64,000 nt of DNA, taken from the NCBI RefSeq assembly GCF_918814575.1, contig NZ_CAKKNS010000002.1, positions 62,001 through 126,000 of the forward strand, read 5' to 3'. This document shows, one piece after another, positions 26,588-35,681 of the stretch. The position numbers and the translations under genes were made by a program. How positions within the stretch are numbered: position 1 is the stretch's first letter; each line of letters opens with the position of its first letter. This stretch comes from Periweissella fabaria (GTDB lineage Bacteria > Bacillota > Bacilli > Lactobacillales > Lactobacillaceae). The notes under the pieces are model-generated. The model worked only from the letters and a program-made list of their open reading frames with translations. It did no database searches and was not told where the DNA came from.

Positions 26588-27133
26588 ATGATATTAGGAA
26601 TTATATTTGGATTGGCTTTAGTATTGGCATTTATGCAAGGATATCGGTATGGTTTAGTCAATACAATTGCCCGAGTAATTGGGTACTTTATTTTAGGAGT
26701 TGTAGCACTGTTATTTGCGCATCCTTTAGGAATAATAATTAATAATTTTTTAGGTGATGCGCTTGTGGCATTTCGTCCAGGAGCACCTAACCAATTAGTT
26801 AACCAAGGAACACAATTCTTAGGGGCTGGTTTAGGGTTTACAGTAATTTATTTAATTGGTGGTTTTTTTGTTCACTCAATTTTAAAAAGTTTACATTTTA
26901 TAAAAAAAATCCCAATTGTTAGTACAGTTAATGCCTTGTTAGGTGGGATATTAAATTTAGTTTTAACGTATATTATCTGTTTCTTTACGTTACAACTATT
27001 ATCAGTGATGAACATTGCATGGGTGCAACAGCAATTTGTAGCTGCCCCATTTTTGAATAGAATTTTAGATCAAACGCCGATTTTATCTAATACCATCTAC
27101 CAATGGTGGTTAAATGGAAATTTTCGCCTTTGA
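26588..27133 (+). CDS. CvpA-family membrane protein
   Basis: A 181-residue protein with about four hydrophobic helices (near 1-25, 28-50, 77-100 and 115-140) and the CvpA-type Gly/Tyr-rich start GLALVLAFMQGYRYGLV. The family is named for colicin V production in E. coli; in Firmicutes its role is not settled. It lies 3 bases after zapA and 20 bases before mutS2, the usual zapA-cvpA-mutS2 order. Confidence 0.85.
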   Translation: MILGIIFGLALVLAFMQGYRYGLVNTIARVIGYFILGVVALLFAHPLGIIINNFLGDALVAFRPGAPNQLVNQGTQFLGAGLGFTVIYLIGGFFVHSILKSLHFIKKIPIVSTVNALLGGILNLVLTYIICFFTLQLLSVMNIAWVQQQFVAAPFLNRILDQTPILSNTIYQWWLNGNFRL

Positions 27134-27153
27134 TTAATTGAAAGGGTTAAATT

Positions 27154-29529
27154 GTGAATAAACGAGTATTAGAAACATTAGAATATGAAAAGGTTAAGGC
27201 GCAGTTAGCAAATTACTTGACGTCTGAGGCTGGCCAAACTGAATTAACAAACTTACAACCAACCAATAATCCCGATTTAATGCGGAAGTGGTTGGCAGAC
27301 ACGCATGATGCGGTTTTGATTTATCGTGTCGCTGGGGGGATTATTTTACCCAAATTAATGAATATTACACCCCACATGAAGCGTTTAGAAATGGACGCTA
27401 GTTTGAGTGGGACGGAATTAGCCCAAGTTAGTCGCGTATTACAAGCATCAGGTAGTATGGTGCATTTCTTTGATGAATTACGGGATGATAAAAATTTAGA
27501 ACTATTACGCTTGTACGATTTGGCAGCTAAAATTATTACCTTACCCGATGTAACTCGTCGCCTAAATACTGCTATTGAACTAGATGGTCGCATTACGGAT
27601 GAGGCATCGTTTGAATTGAAGCAAATTCGGCAAAAAATTACGACAACCGAACAAGCAATTCGCCAAAAGATGCAGGAATATACGCGCGGAAAATCAGCAG
27701 ATTATTTAACCGATGCTTTAATTACAATGCGTAATGAACGCTATGTTTTACCGGTAAAGGCTGAGTACCGTAATAAATTTGGTGGTGTTGTGCACGATCA
27801 ATCGCAAACAGGCCAAACTTTGTATATTGAACCGCAAGCGGTTGTTGATATGAATAATCACCTACGTCAAGCTCAAGTTGCTGAATTACATGAAGAACAC
27901 CGAATCTTACTCGAATTGTCAGAGTTAATTCGACCAATGGCAAGTGATATTTTGAATAATGCGGTTATTTTAGGCCATTTTGATTTTGTGAACGCTAAAG
28001 CGATGCACGCATATGCGATGAAAGCTACGGAACCACTGGTTAGTGATGATAACCATATAAACTTACGGCAAGCCCGTCACCCGTTAATTGATCAAAATAA
28101 AGTTGTTGCTAATGATATTGTTATTGGTGAGGATTACCAAGCGATTATTATTACCGGACCAAATACCGGTGGTAAGACCATTACAATTAAAACGTTAGCG
28201 ACATTACAAGCAATGGCCCAATCAGGTCTTTATATCACAGCTGATGAATTTTCAACTGTTGGTATTTTTGATGAAATCTATGCTGATATTGGGGATGAAC
28301 AATCAATTGAACAATCATTATCAACATTTAGTTCACACATGGTCAATATCATTGATATTTTAAAACATGCTGATGACAAATCGTTAGTAATTGTCGATGA
28401 ACTAGGAGCGGGGACTGATCCGCAAGAAGGGGCTTCGTTAGCGATTGCCATTTTAGATGCACTTGGTGAAAAAGGCAGTTATGTGGTTGCAACGACCCAC
28501 TATCCTGAATTAAAAGCGTACGGCTTTAATCGCGCACAAACGATTAACGCCTCAATGGAATTTGACGTGGAATCATTAAAGCCAACATATCGCTTTATGT
28601 TGGGGGTACCAGGTCGTTCAAATGCGTTAGAAATTTCAAAACGCCTAGGTCTTGATCAAAGTATCATTGATGAAGCACGCTCATTAACAAGTCAAGATTC
28701 ACAAGACTTAAACGAAATGATTGCCGATTTAGTCGCTAAACGCCAAGAAGTTATTGCCAAAGTGGCCGAACTTGATGAGCAATTAGCCCAAGCTAATGAA
28801 CGGGCCGCAACGTTGGAAACGCAACAAGATAAGTTTGAACGGGCCAAAGATCGTGAATTAATTGATGCCAAAAAGGAAGCCAACCATATTGTGGCGGACA
28901 CTAAGAAACGGGCTGATAAAATTATTAGCGATTTACGTAAAATGCAACTTAATGCCGGACAAAATGTTAAAGAAAATGAGTTGATTGCGCAAAAAGGTGC
29001 GATTAATTCATTGCACCAAGACGTTGATCTTAAGAAAAACAAAGTGTTGGCGCGTGAAAAACGGAAACATGAATTTAAAGAAGGCGATGATGTCTTAGTT
29101 AAATCATATGGCCAACAAGGGGTCTTATTGAAAAAACATGGAGCAGATGCTTGGCAAGTCCAAATGGGAATTTTGAAGATGGTGGTTGAAACCGAAGATC
29201 TTGAAAAGCAAAACTTACCCAAAGAAGCTAAGTCTAAAGCAGCACCTAAACAACGGGCAACAGTTAAAGGTGGCGTGCGACAACGAATTAGTGCGTCACT
29301 TGATTTACGCGGTAAACGCTATGATGCTGCAATGGGTGAAGTTGATCGTTATATCGATAGTGCGGTTTTAAGTAATCTTGGAACAATTGAAATCATCCAC
29401 GGTAAAGGGACCGGCGCCCTCCGTAAAGGGGTCCAAGAATTACTACGTTCTCACCCACGGGTTAAGTCATTTAATTATGCTAACGCCAATGCTGGTGGTG
29501 ATGGAGCGACAATTGTCACGTTGAAATAG
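27154..29529 (+). CDS. mutS2: MutS2, ribosome-rescue / anti-recombination ATPase
   Basis: A 791-residue MutS-family ATPase without the mismatch-recognition domain. Core helices (1-~300), Walker A GPNTGGKT at 335-342, Walker B LVIVDELGAGTDP near 410, a long coiled coil (about 515-625), and a C-terminal Smr nuclease-like domain (LDLRGKRYDAA, IIHGKGTGALRKGV, about 714-791). The family suppresses recombination and, in Bacillus, splits collided ribosomes. It starts with GTG at 27154 after AAAGGG. It is the last gene of its operon. Confidence 0.95.
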   Translation: MNKRVLETLEYEKVKAQLANYLTSEAGQTELTNLQPTNNPDLMRKWLADTHDAVLIYRVAGGIILPKLMNITPHMKRLEMDASLSGTELAQVSRVLQASGSMVHFFDELRDDKNLELLRLYDLAAKIITLPDVTRRLNTAIELDGRITDEASFELKQIRQKITTTEQAIRQKMQEYTRGKSADYLTDALITMRNERYVLPVKAEYRNKFGGVVHDQSQTGQTLYIEPQAVVDMNNHLRQAQVAELHEEHRILLELSELIRPMASDILNNAVILGHFDFVNAKAMHAYAMKATEPLVSDDNHINLRQARHPLIDQNKVVANDIVIGEDYQAIIITGPNTGGKTITIKTLATLQAMAQSGLYITADEFSTVGIFDEIYADIGDEQSIEQSLSTFSSHMVNIIDILKHADDKSLVIVDELGAGTDPQEGASLAIAILDALGEKGSYVVATTHYPELKAYGFNRAQTINASMEFDVESLKPTYRFMLGVPGRSNALEISKRLGLDQSIIDEARSLTSQDSQDLNEMIADLVAKRQEVIAKVAELDEQLAQANERAATLETQQDKFERAKDRELIDAKKEANHIVADTKKRADKIISDLRKMQLNAGQNVKENELIAQKGAINSLHQDVDLKKNKVLAREKRKHEFKEGDDVLVKSYGQQGVLLKKHGADAWQVQMGILKMVVETEDLEKQNLPKEAKSKAAPKQRATVKGGVRQRISASLDLRGKRYDAAMGEVDRYIDSAVLSNLGTIEIIHGKGTGALRKGVQELLRSHPRVKSFNYANANAGGDGATIVTLK

Positions 29530-29578
29530 TTGTAATTAATAGCTTTTGAACTAACAATATTTTTATGTCATATATAAG

Positions 29579-29620
29579 AGCAGCTTGGAATGTATTATTT
29601 TCTAGGCTGCTTTTATTATT
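29579..29620 (+). terminator. Terminator after mutS2
   Basis: A 12-bp stem with two G-T pairs (29579-29590 with 29600-29611) and a T-rich tail. Confidence 0.85.
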
Positions 29621-29727
29621 TATTGAAGTTAGTGATGTACCAATTTAATCAGCGAATATAAGGATAATTTGTGACGAATACCGGAAAATTAGGTATGATA
29701 ATGATAGGAAAGAATGAGGAGTGGGTT

Positions 29728-31560
29728 ATGAAAAAAAGATACTTAATATTATTGAGCATGATTTTAAGCATATTTGTGTTTCATATGAAACCAGTTCATG
29801 CAGATGATAATTATGAAATTACACACTTTAATGAACAAATTAATGTCCAAACTGATGGGAGTGCGGAACTAAATTATCAGTTGACTTATAAATTTGACGA
29901 TGCCATGCATGGTTTTTTAATTAAGCAAGGCTTGGAAAAGGGCCTACAAGTTAATGGCCCGGTTACAGCTAAAGTTAATAATCAAGCAATCGACAAGTAT
30001 GTTGGTGGTAATCAAGGATTAGAAATTGTTAATGCCGATGCTTCACAAACTTATAAAATCCACTACCCAATTAAAGCTGGGCAAACTTATCAACTTGATG
30101 TTCAATATCGTTTAGCCAATTTTGCTAAACGTTATCGTGATATTGGTGAATTAAATAATTTTGTGATTGGTGAAAATTGGGATGTTGATTTAAATAATGT
30201 CGCAATTACGGTCAATTTACCACAAGCACAACAGCATTTATTTGGTACATATACACATACCAATAGTGATGCTAAATTTATTGGTAATGCGGCTAAAGGT
30301 GTATACAAGTTAACAAGTCCGGCTATAAAAGCTGGTCAATCAGTTGAATTGCATAGTTATTTTGATCAACAAACACTTGCGCAAGCGCCACAGATTAGCC
30401 AAACGCAACTACCAAAGTTTAAAGCAGTTGAAGCAGCAATTGCAAACAAGTCCGCTGCTGCACGTAAAACGACTAATATTATTCAATGGATAGCTAGTAT
30501 TTTAGTGATTCTTGGGCTTGTTTGTGCTATCTATGCCCGTCAATATTGGGTTAAGCACCGTAATAAAGCACTTGGGAATTATGTTACATTGCATAATTAT
30601 GAATTGCCCAGCCAATTACCACCGGCAATTGTTGCTAGTCAACTTTATGCTTTCAAATTTGATGTTAATGAAGCTTTTAATGCAACGATGATGGATTTGA
30701 CTGCCCGCCATTATTTACAAGTTAGTCAAAAAGAAGCAACGGGTTTATTCGGTCATGCACGTAAAATCAGTGATGCTTTAGAATTTACCCTCATTAAGGT
30801 TGATGATCAATTATTACCGTTTGAATTATTAGTTTTACAAATTTTATTTGGTGATGATTATCGTAGTAATGAAAGTAGCACAATTGCTGTCAAAGATTTC
30901 AAACGGCCGCATAGCGCAGTTGTAAAACGGTATAGTAAATATTTTAATAAATTAACTAATACCATGTATAGTGATGGCAAGGCTTATCAACTTATTGATA
31001 AGCGTGCAGATTCATTCTATCGTAATATGAAAGGTTTTGGAGCAACTTTAGCAACAATTGGTGCGATCACTTACTTGGGAGTAATCCTATTAAGTGTTGC
31101 TATGCAGGTTAATAGCCAAACGATTGCGCTTTTAGCAATTTATAGTATTGTCGCAATCGGATTAATTATCTACGCTTGTCGGCGTTCGATGATTTACAAA
31201 ATTGACGATTGGCGAACTGCTCAAGATTGGTTTGATTTTGGATCAATGTTGAAAAATGTTGGTGAATTTGATATTAAACAAGTCCCAGATGTTACTTTAT
31301 GGGACCGTTATATGGGGTATGCTGTTATTCTAGGTGCTGGGACCGAAGTTATGCACGCCCTTGCGAAATATGTCCCAAGTGAGAACGTCACAAATAACGA
31401 TAACCTGATACCGATGTATATTGCTTTTAACGCGATGAATACCAATAATGCGTATGTTGGCTCTACGCTTGCAAGTAGTGGTTCAAGTAGTAATGGTGGT
31501 TTAGGTGGAGGTATGTCATCTGGTGGCGGTGGTGCAAGTAGTGGTGGTGGCGCTTTCTAG
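29728..31560 (+). CDS. DUF2207 membrane protein
   Basis: A 610-residue surface protein. Signal peptide at about 1-26 (cleavage near VHA-DD), a large extracellular beta-rich domain with the DUF2207 hallmark (YEITHFNEQINVQTDGSAEL), one membrane helix near 252-272, a cytoplasmic helical region, then two more membrane helices near 435-480. The last 30 residues are almost only Gly and Ser. GAGGAG precedes the ATG at 29728; an in-frame GTG at 29671 is upstream of that site. It is a single-gene unit. Function is unknown; the Gly/Ser tail is common in this family. Confidence 0.85.
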   Translation: MKKRYLILLSMILSIFVFHMKPVHADDNYEITHFNEQINVQTDGSAELNYQLTYKFDDAMHGFLIKQGLEKGLQVNGPVTAKVNNQAIDKYVGGNQGLEIVNADASQTYKIHYPIKAGQTYQLDVQYRLANFAKRYRDIGELNNFVIGENWDVDLNNVAITVNLPQAQQHLFGTYTHTNSDAKFIGNAAKGVYKLTSPAIKAGQSVELHSYFDQQTLAQAPQISQTQLPKFKAVEAAIANKSAAARKTTNIIQWIASILVILGLVCAIYARQYWVKHRNKALGNYVTLHNYELPSQLPPAIVASQLYAFKFDVNEAFNATMMDLTARHYLQVSQKEATGLFGHARKISDALEFTLIKVDDQLLPFELLVLQILFGDDYRSNESSTIAVKDFKRPHSAVVKRYSKYFNKLTNTMYSDGKAYQLIDKRADSFYRNMKGFGATLATIGAITYLGVILLSVAMQVNSQTIALLAIYSIVAIGLIIYACRRSMIYKIDDWRTAQDWFDFGSMLKNVGEFDIKQVPDVTLWDRYMGYAVILGAGTEVMHALAKYVPSENVTNNDNLIPMYIAFNAMNTNNAYVGSTLASSGSSSNGGLGGGMSSGGGGASSGGGAF

Positions 31561-31564
31561 ATGC

Positions 31565-31593
31565 TTGCTAATCATAATATTTTAGTCTAAACT
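31565..31593 (+). promoter_or_regulatory. yqeY promoter
   Basis: TTGCTA (31565-31570), 17-base spacer, TAAACT (31588-31593). Confidence 0.6.
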
Positions 31594-31625
31594 GAGAGTA
31601 ATAATTAAAAAATAGAGGTGGCATA

Positions 31626-32069
31626 ATGAGCGTGTTAGCACAATTAACAGAAGACATGAAAACAGCAATGAAGGCAAAGGATAAAGAAACTTTATCAACT
31701 GTTCGGATGCTTAAATCAGCAATTCAAAATGAACAAATTAATGCTGGTCATGATTTAGATGATGAAGAAGAATTGACAATCATCGCACGTGAAATGAAGC
31801 AACGCCGGGATTCAATGGCGGAATTTAAAGCCGCTGGTCGTGAAGACTTAGTTGCCCAACTTGAAGCTGAAATTGCGGTTGTTGCTAAGTACATGCCTGC
31901 ACAAATGTCAGAAGCTGAAATTAAGCAAGTTGTTGCTGATACAATTGCAGAAGTTGGTGCAACATCAAAAGCTGATTTTGGTAAAGTAATGGGTGCTTTG
32001 ATGCCTAAAGTTAAAGGTAAAGCTGACGGAAAAATCGTTAACGAAACAGTTAAAGCACTCCTTGGCTAA
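31626..32069 (+). CDS. yqeY: GatB/YqeY domain protein
   Basis: A 147-residue all-helical protein of the YqeY family, related to the tail domain of the GatB/GatE amidotransferase subunits (TVRMLKSAIQNEQINAG, IVAKYMPAQMSEAEI, DFGKVMGALMPKVKGKADG). It probably binds tRNA or nucleic acid, but its role has not been shown. It is often linked to rpsU in Firmicutes; rpsU is not in this window. AGAGGTGG precedes the ATG. Single-gene unit. Confidence 0.9.
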   Translation: MSVLAQLTEDMKTAMKAKDKETLSTVRMLKSAIQNEQINAGHDLDDEEELTIIAREMKQRRDSMAEFKAAGREDLVAQLEAEIAVVAKYMPAQMSEAEIKQVVADTIAEVGATSKADFGKVMGALMPKVKGKADGKIVNETVKALLG

Positions 32070-32112
32070 TTGCTGAGTAGTTGATTATACAGGCCGGTAT
32101 ATCGGTAACTAT

Positions 32113-32149
32113 AAAAGGCTGGAAGAAAAATTCTTCCAGCCTTTTTACG
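32113..32149 (+). terminator. Terminator after yqeY
   Basis: A 15-bp perfect stem (32113-32127 with 32131-32145), 3-base loop, T run. Confidence 0.93.
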
Positions 32150-32264
32150 TTTGTATGAACACGATTAAGTATGTTGATTTTATGGGGATTGCTAGAAATT
32201 TAGGGCTATTTAAAGTACAATAAAGGATGTATTAATAATCAAACACCTTAAAGGGGGCAAGTAT

Positions 32265-33167
32265 TTGGCAACAGGACAGATTCGACAATTATTAGCGGGA
32301 TATTACGATGTCGCAACTAGTGACGGGACGATTTATCGGACGCGAGCACGTGGAAATTTTCGAAAGCGTGGTATTACACCATTAGTTGGTGATTTTGTTG
32401 ATTTCCAAAGTGATAATCAAGAAGAAGGCTATATTCTTGAAGTGCATTCACGTAAGAATAGTCTCGTTCGGCCACCAGTTGCCAACATTGATCGTGCGAT
32501 TGTTGTAACGGCTGCTGCTGAACCTGATTTTTCAGATAATTTACTTGATCGCCAATTAGTTGCGGTTGAAGAAATGAATATTGAACCAGTTATTTACTTC
32601 ACAAAGACTGATTTATTATCTGATGAACAATTGGCGCATTTACGCACAGTTGCTGATGGTTATCGTAAGATTGGGTATCAGACTTTGGTACCAGATGATG
32701 CGTTTGCACCAACAGCATTAGCCGAATTAAGTGCTGAATTTACTAATCATTTATCCGTCTTTATGGGGCAAACTGGGGCCGGTAAGAGTACTTTATTAAA
32801 CCATATTTTACCGGATTTGAATTTAGCAACGGGTGAAATTTCACAAGCCCTTAGTCGTGGGCGCCACACAACACGGATGGTGGGATTGCATGAAATTAAC
32901 GGTGGGTTAGTTGCAGATACGCCTGGATTTTCATCATATGAAGTCTTTAAAATGCCTGCTAATGAACTAAGTCACTTCTTTCCAGAATTTTTAGAAGCTA
33001 GTGCAAGTTGTCGCTTCCGAGGCTGTGTGCACATTAACGAACCTGGTTGTGCCGTTAAAGATGGCCTTGAACAGGGTGAATTTATGCAATCACGTTACGA
33101 TAACTATCGGGCCTTTTATGATTTGATTGTTAACCAAAAACCAGATTATCGCAAAAATAAAAAATAA
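32265..33167 (+). CDS. rsgA: Ribosome small-subunit GTPase RsgA (YloQ)
   Basis: Circularly permuted GTPase that checks the 30S decoding centre during late assembly. It is 300 residues: N-terminal OB fold, G4 motif TKTD near 113 ahead of G1 (GQTGAGKST, about 168-176) as expected for the permutation, G3 DTPGF near 219, and a C-terminal zinc site with Cys249, Cys254, His256 and Cys262. It starts with TTG at 32265 after AAAGGGGG. rpe follows 15 bases later; rsgA-rpe-thiN is a conserved order. Confidence 0.95.
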   Translation: MATGQIRQLLAGYYDVATSDGTIYRTRARGNFRKRGITPLVGDFVDFQSDNQEEGYILEVHSRKNSLVRPPVANIDRAIVVTAAAEPDFSDNLLDRQLVAVEEMNIEPVIYFTKTDLLSDEQLAHLRTVADGYRKIGYQTLVPDDAFAPTALAELSAEFTNHLSVFMGQTGAGKSTLLNHILPDLNLATGEISQALSRGRHTTRMVGLHEINGGLVADTPGFSSYEVFKMPANELSHFFPEFLEASASCRFRGCVHINEPGCAVKDGLEQGEFMQSRYDNYRAFYDLIVNQKPDYRKNKK

Positions 33168-33182
33168 ATAGGAGTCTTTCTT

Positions 33183-33839
33183 ATGTCAATCAAAGTAGCA
33201 CCTTCAATTCTCTCTGCCGATTACGTCAACTTACAACGGGATGTTGAACTCGTTGAAAAAGCTGGTGCTGAATACGTGCACATCGATGTGATGGATGGTA
33301 TGTTTGTGCCTTCAATCTCTTACGGTGCCGCATGGGTTAAAGCATTAAAGCCCGTTACTAACATGGTTTTGGATGTTCACTTGATGGTGGTAAACCCAGA
33401 ACGTTACATCAATGAATTTGCAGATGCGGGTTCAGATATTATTGGTGTACACTACGAAGCGACACCACACATTCACCGTGCTTTACAAATGATTAAAGCC
33501 AAAGGGGTTAAAGCTGAAGTTGTTATTAATCCAGGGACAGCGGTTGAATTGATCAAACCAGTTCTTCACATGGTTGATCAAGTGTTGATTATGACAGTTA
33601 ATCCTGGTTTTGGTGGTCAAAAGTTCTTGCCAGAATCAATTGATAAGATTAAGCAATTGGCAGCTATTAAAGCTGAAATGGGTCTTGATTTTGATATTGA
33701 AATCGATGGTGGTGTTAATGGTGATACGGTTAAAGCCGCTTATGATGCTGGTGCTACGGTTGCTGTGGCCGGTTCATATGTTTATGATAAAGTGGATCCA
33801 GCAGCTAAGATTGCAGCAATGAAAGACTTAACAAAATAA
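33183..33839 (+). CDS. rpe: Ribulose-phosphate 3-epimerase
   Basis: TIM-barrel enzyme interconverting ribulose 5-phosphate and xylulose 5-phosphate. In a heterofermenter this feeds phosphoketolase and is central to sugar breakdown. It is 218 residues; substrate and metal residues are in APSILSADY, HIDVMDG, DVHLMV, MTVNPGFGGQ and EIDGGV. AGGAG precedes the ATG. It is co-transcribed with rsgA. Codon bias is stronger than in rsgA, suggesting high expression. Confidence 0.96.
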   Translation: MSIKVAPSILSADYVNLQRDVELVEKAGAEYVHIDVMDGMFVPSISYGAAWVKALKPVTNMVLDVHLMVVNPERYINEFADAGSDIIGVHYEATPHIHRALQMIKAKGVKAEVVINPGTAVELIKPVLHMVDQVLIMTVNPGFGGQKFLPESIDKIKQLAAIKAEMGLDFDIEIDGGVNGDTVKAAYDAGATVAVAGSYVYDKVDPAAKIAAMKDLTK

Positions 33840-33855
33840 GTTAAGCTAAAAGATA

Positions 33856-33898
33856 AGACTCTGTGACATAGTGCTGTGTTTCAGAGTCTCACTTTTTT
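33856..33898 (+). terminator. First terminator after rpe
   Basis: AGACTCTG (33856-33863) pairs with CAGAGTCT (33882-33889), with weaker inner pairing, then a T run after two bases. Confidence 0.75.
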
Positions 33899-33912
33899 GA
33901 AATTTACGCTAG

Positions 33913-33948
33913 AATGGCTGGGAAATTGATTTTCCTGGCCATTTTGTG
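33913..33948 (+). terminator. Second terminator after rpe
   Basis: A 13-bp stem with two G-T pairs (33913-33925 with 33931-33943), then TTTTG. Two terminators in a row separate rpe from thiN. Confidence 0.75.
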
Positions 33949-34016
33949 AATAGTTTGGAATTAATTTTATCGGTTCTGCATGATTTTGCTAGTGTAGGAT
34001 GGGGAGGAATAGCGAT

Positions 34017-34679
34017 ATGCAACGATTAAATATTTTGGTTGGCGGACCAATTGATTTGTGGCCGCAGGAGCTAGTAGAAGGTAACATTCCAGGTGAATGG
34101 CTAGGGGTTGATCGCGGGGCACTACGCTTAATGGAACATGGCATTAAGCCGTTAGTTGCAATTGGGGATTTTGACTCAATTAGTGGCGATGAAAAAGCAC
34201 TAGTGGCCAAGCAACTAGCCGACATTCGTGTTGCACGACCAGAAAAAGATGATACAGATACCCAATTGGCATTAACAATTGCTATGGATGAATTTGATGC
34301 CACTGAAATTTTTGTCTATGGGGCAACTGGTGGCCGCATTGATCATTTTTTGGCTAATGTTTGGACAGTAACTGAACCGCGCTTTGCAACGATTGTTGAG
34401 CGAGTTCGGATGGTCGATAATGGTAATACACTAAGATTTTACTTACCAGGTGAACATGCAATAATCAAAGAAGCAGGTAAAAAATATTTAGCTTTTATGA
34501 ATTTGACGCCGGTCGAAAATTTAACTTTGATTGATGAACTATACCCATTGACGAATTGGAGTTCAGTTGCGCCTAAAGCATGGACGTCTAATGAATTTAC
34601 GAGCGATGTTAATCACTTTAAATTTGATAGTGGGATTATGTTAGTAATGCAATGCCAAGATGTTCAAAAAATTTTTTAA
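34017..34679 (+). CDS. thiN: Thiamine pyrophosphokinase
   Basis: Transfers pyrophosphate from ATP to thiamine, giving the cofactor TPP that phosphoketolase and pyruvate enzymes need. It is 220 residues with the family motifs VDRGALRLMEHG, AIGDFDSIS near 52, KDDTDTQLAL near 83 and GATGGRIDH near 104. The ATG at 34017 follows GGGGAGG; an in-frame ATG at 33999 lies ahead of it. Despite the conserved rsgA-rpe-thiN order, two terminators lie before this gene, so it needs its own promoter (TTTTGC-TAGTGT near 33983-33994 is a weak candidate). Confidence 0.93.
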   Translation: MQRLNILVGGPIDLWPQELVEGNIPGEWLGVDRGALRLMEHGIKPLVAIGDFDSISGDEKALVAKQLADIRVARPEKDDTDTQLALTIAMDEFDATEIFVYGATGGRIDHFLANVWTVTEPRFATIVERVRMVDNGNTLRFYLPGEHAIIKEAGKKYLAFMNLTPVENLTLIDELYPLTNWSSVAPKAWTSNEFTSDVNHFKFDSGIMLVMQCQDVQKIF

Positions 34680-34756
34680 TAAATAATATTTTAAATTAAT
34701 GGTGCTTAAATATCGGCATGACGCGGATACAATCGGATTGTTGTACTAAAAATAGC

Positions 34757-34786
34757 TGTAAAGTTATTTTACTTTACACTTTTTTA
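34757..34786 (+). terminator. Terminator after thiN
   Basis: TGTAAAGT (34757-34764), 6-base loop, ACTTTACA (34771-34778), then CTTTTTT. Confidence 0.8.
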
Positions 34787-34815
34787 TTGCAATGTGCCGC
34801 TAGGTCTGATAATAT
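34787..34815 (+). promoter_or_regulatory. rpmB promoter
   Basis: TTGCAA (34787-34792), 17-base spacer, TAATAT (34810-34815) with a TGA extension. The -10 lies in a 12-base palindrome, GATAATATTATC (34808-34819). Confidence 0.75.
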
Positions 34816-34883
34816 TATCCAGTAATGAAATTTAATAAATTAGATTTCTAAAATCGATAGAATAGACAAGGAGGGTTATACTC

Positions 34884-35084
34884 ATGGCAGTTGATGCAAT
34901 TACTGGTAAGCGTACTCGCTTCGGTAACAAACGTTCACACGCCCTTAACTCAAGCACACGTAGTTGGAAGCCAAACTTACAAAAGGTTACTGTTCGTATT
35001 AACGGAGCAGCTCCTAAGAAGGTTTACCTTTCAGCACGTACTTTGAAGGCTGGTTTGAAGAACGGTTCAATCGAACGTGTTTAA
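34884..35084 (+). CDS. rpmB: 50S ribosomal protein L28
   Basis: A 66-residue L28 with the family start [19 protein letters not shown] and a C-terminal [14 protein letters not shown]. It is the zinc-free form, with no Cys ligands. AAGGAGGG precedes the ATG. Strong promoter and strong codon bias. It is a single-gene unit, placed opposite in function to asp23-fakA but next to it as in other Firmicutes. Confidence 0.97.
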   Translation: MAVDAITGKRTRFGNKRSHALNSSTRSWKPNLQKVTVRINGAAPKKVYLSARTLKAGLKNGSIERV

Positions 35085-35101
35085 TAATGTTTTAGCAATT
35101 G

Positions 35102-35124
35102 GCCACCATCTTGGTGGCTTTTTT
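35102..35124 (+). terminator. Terminator after rpmB
   Basis: GCCACC (35102-35107), 5-base loop, GGTGGC (35113-35118), then six T. Confidence 0.92.
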
Positions 35125-35188
35125 GTTGCAAAAAAGTTGCAATCGATGTATATTTTCTAAACGTGCGTTAGTCGATTTTTCAAGAATG

Positions 35189-35197
35189 TGGTAAAAT
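35189..35197 (+). promoter_or_regulatory. asp23-fakA promoter, extended -10 type
   Basis: TGG-TAAAAT with the hexamer at 35192-35197. No convincing -35. Confidence 0.45.
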
Positions 35198-35288
35198 TTA
35201 GTAGATATACAATAAAAGAAAAATTAGATGCTAAGCGGTTAATATCAAGAAATTAATATTAGCACGAGCTAACTGAGGAGGAATTCAG

Positions 35289-35651
35289 ATGGCGGTAAAA
35301 ATTAAGTCACAACACGGTACAATTGATATCAACAATGATGTAATTGCAACAGTTGTTGGAGGTTCTGCAACCGAACAATACGGTGTTGTTGGGATGGCTT
35401 CAAAAAAAGCCTTGCGTGATGGGTTTAACCAAATCTTGAAGCGTGCTGATTATACACGCGGCGTGGTCGTTCGCCAAGAAACAAATGGCATCTCAGTTGA
35501 TGTTTATATTGTTGTTGGTTATGGTACCAAAATCTCAGAAGTTTCAAAGAGTGTTCAAGCAAAAGTTAAATATAATTTGAATGCAATGCTTGGGATTGCC
35601 GCAAATGAAGTTAATGTAATTGTACAAGGAGTGCGAGTATTAGCTGATTAA
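35289..35651 (+). CDS. Asp23/Gls24-family protein (YloU)
   Basis: A 120-residue Asp23-family protein: GTIDINNDVIATVVGGSATEQYGVVGMA at the start and VSKSVQAKVKYNLNAMLGI near the end. Family members are linked to envelope stress and lipid metabolism. This copy is directly upstream of a FakA-type kinase, the conserved YloU-YloV pair. GAGGAGG precedes the ATG. Confidence 0.9.
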   Translation: MAVKIKSQHGTIDINNDVIATVVGGSATEQYGVVGMASKKALRDGFNQILKRADYTRGVVVRQETNGISVDVYIVVGYGTKISEVSKSVQAKVKYNLNAMLGIAANEVNVIVQGVRVLAD

Positions 35652-35681
35652 TATTCGTTTACCCTCTAGGAGGATAAGAGT

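Noticed and set aside
28692-29222. 176-codon open frame on the minus strand inside mutS2
   Set aside because: It is opposite the coiled-coil region of mutS2, with no ribosome binding site and Ser/Ala-rich antisense composition.
34680-34883. tRNA or small RNA gene between thiN and rpmB
   Set aside because: No cloverleaf pattern; the hairpins are explained by the thiN terminator and the rpmB promoter.
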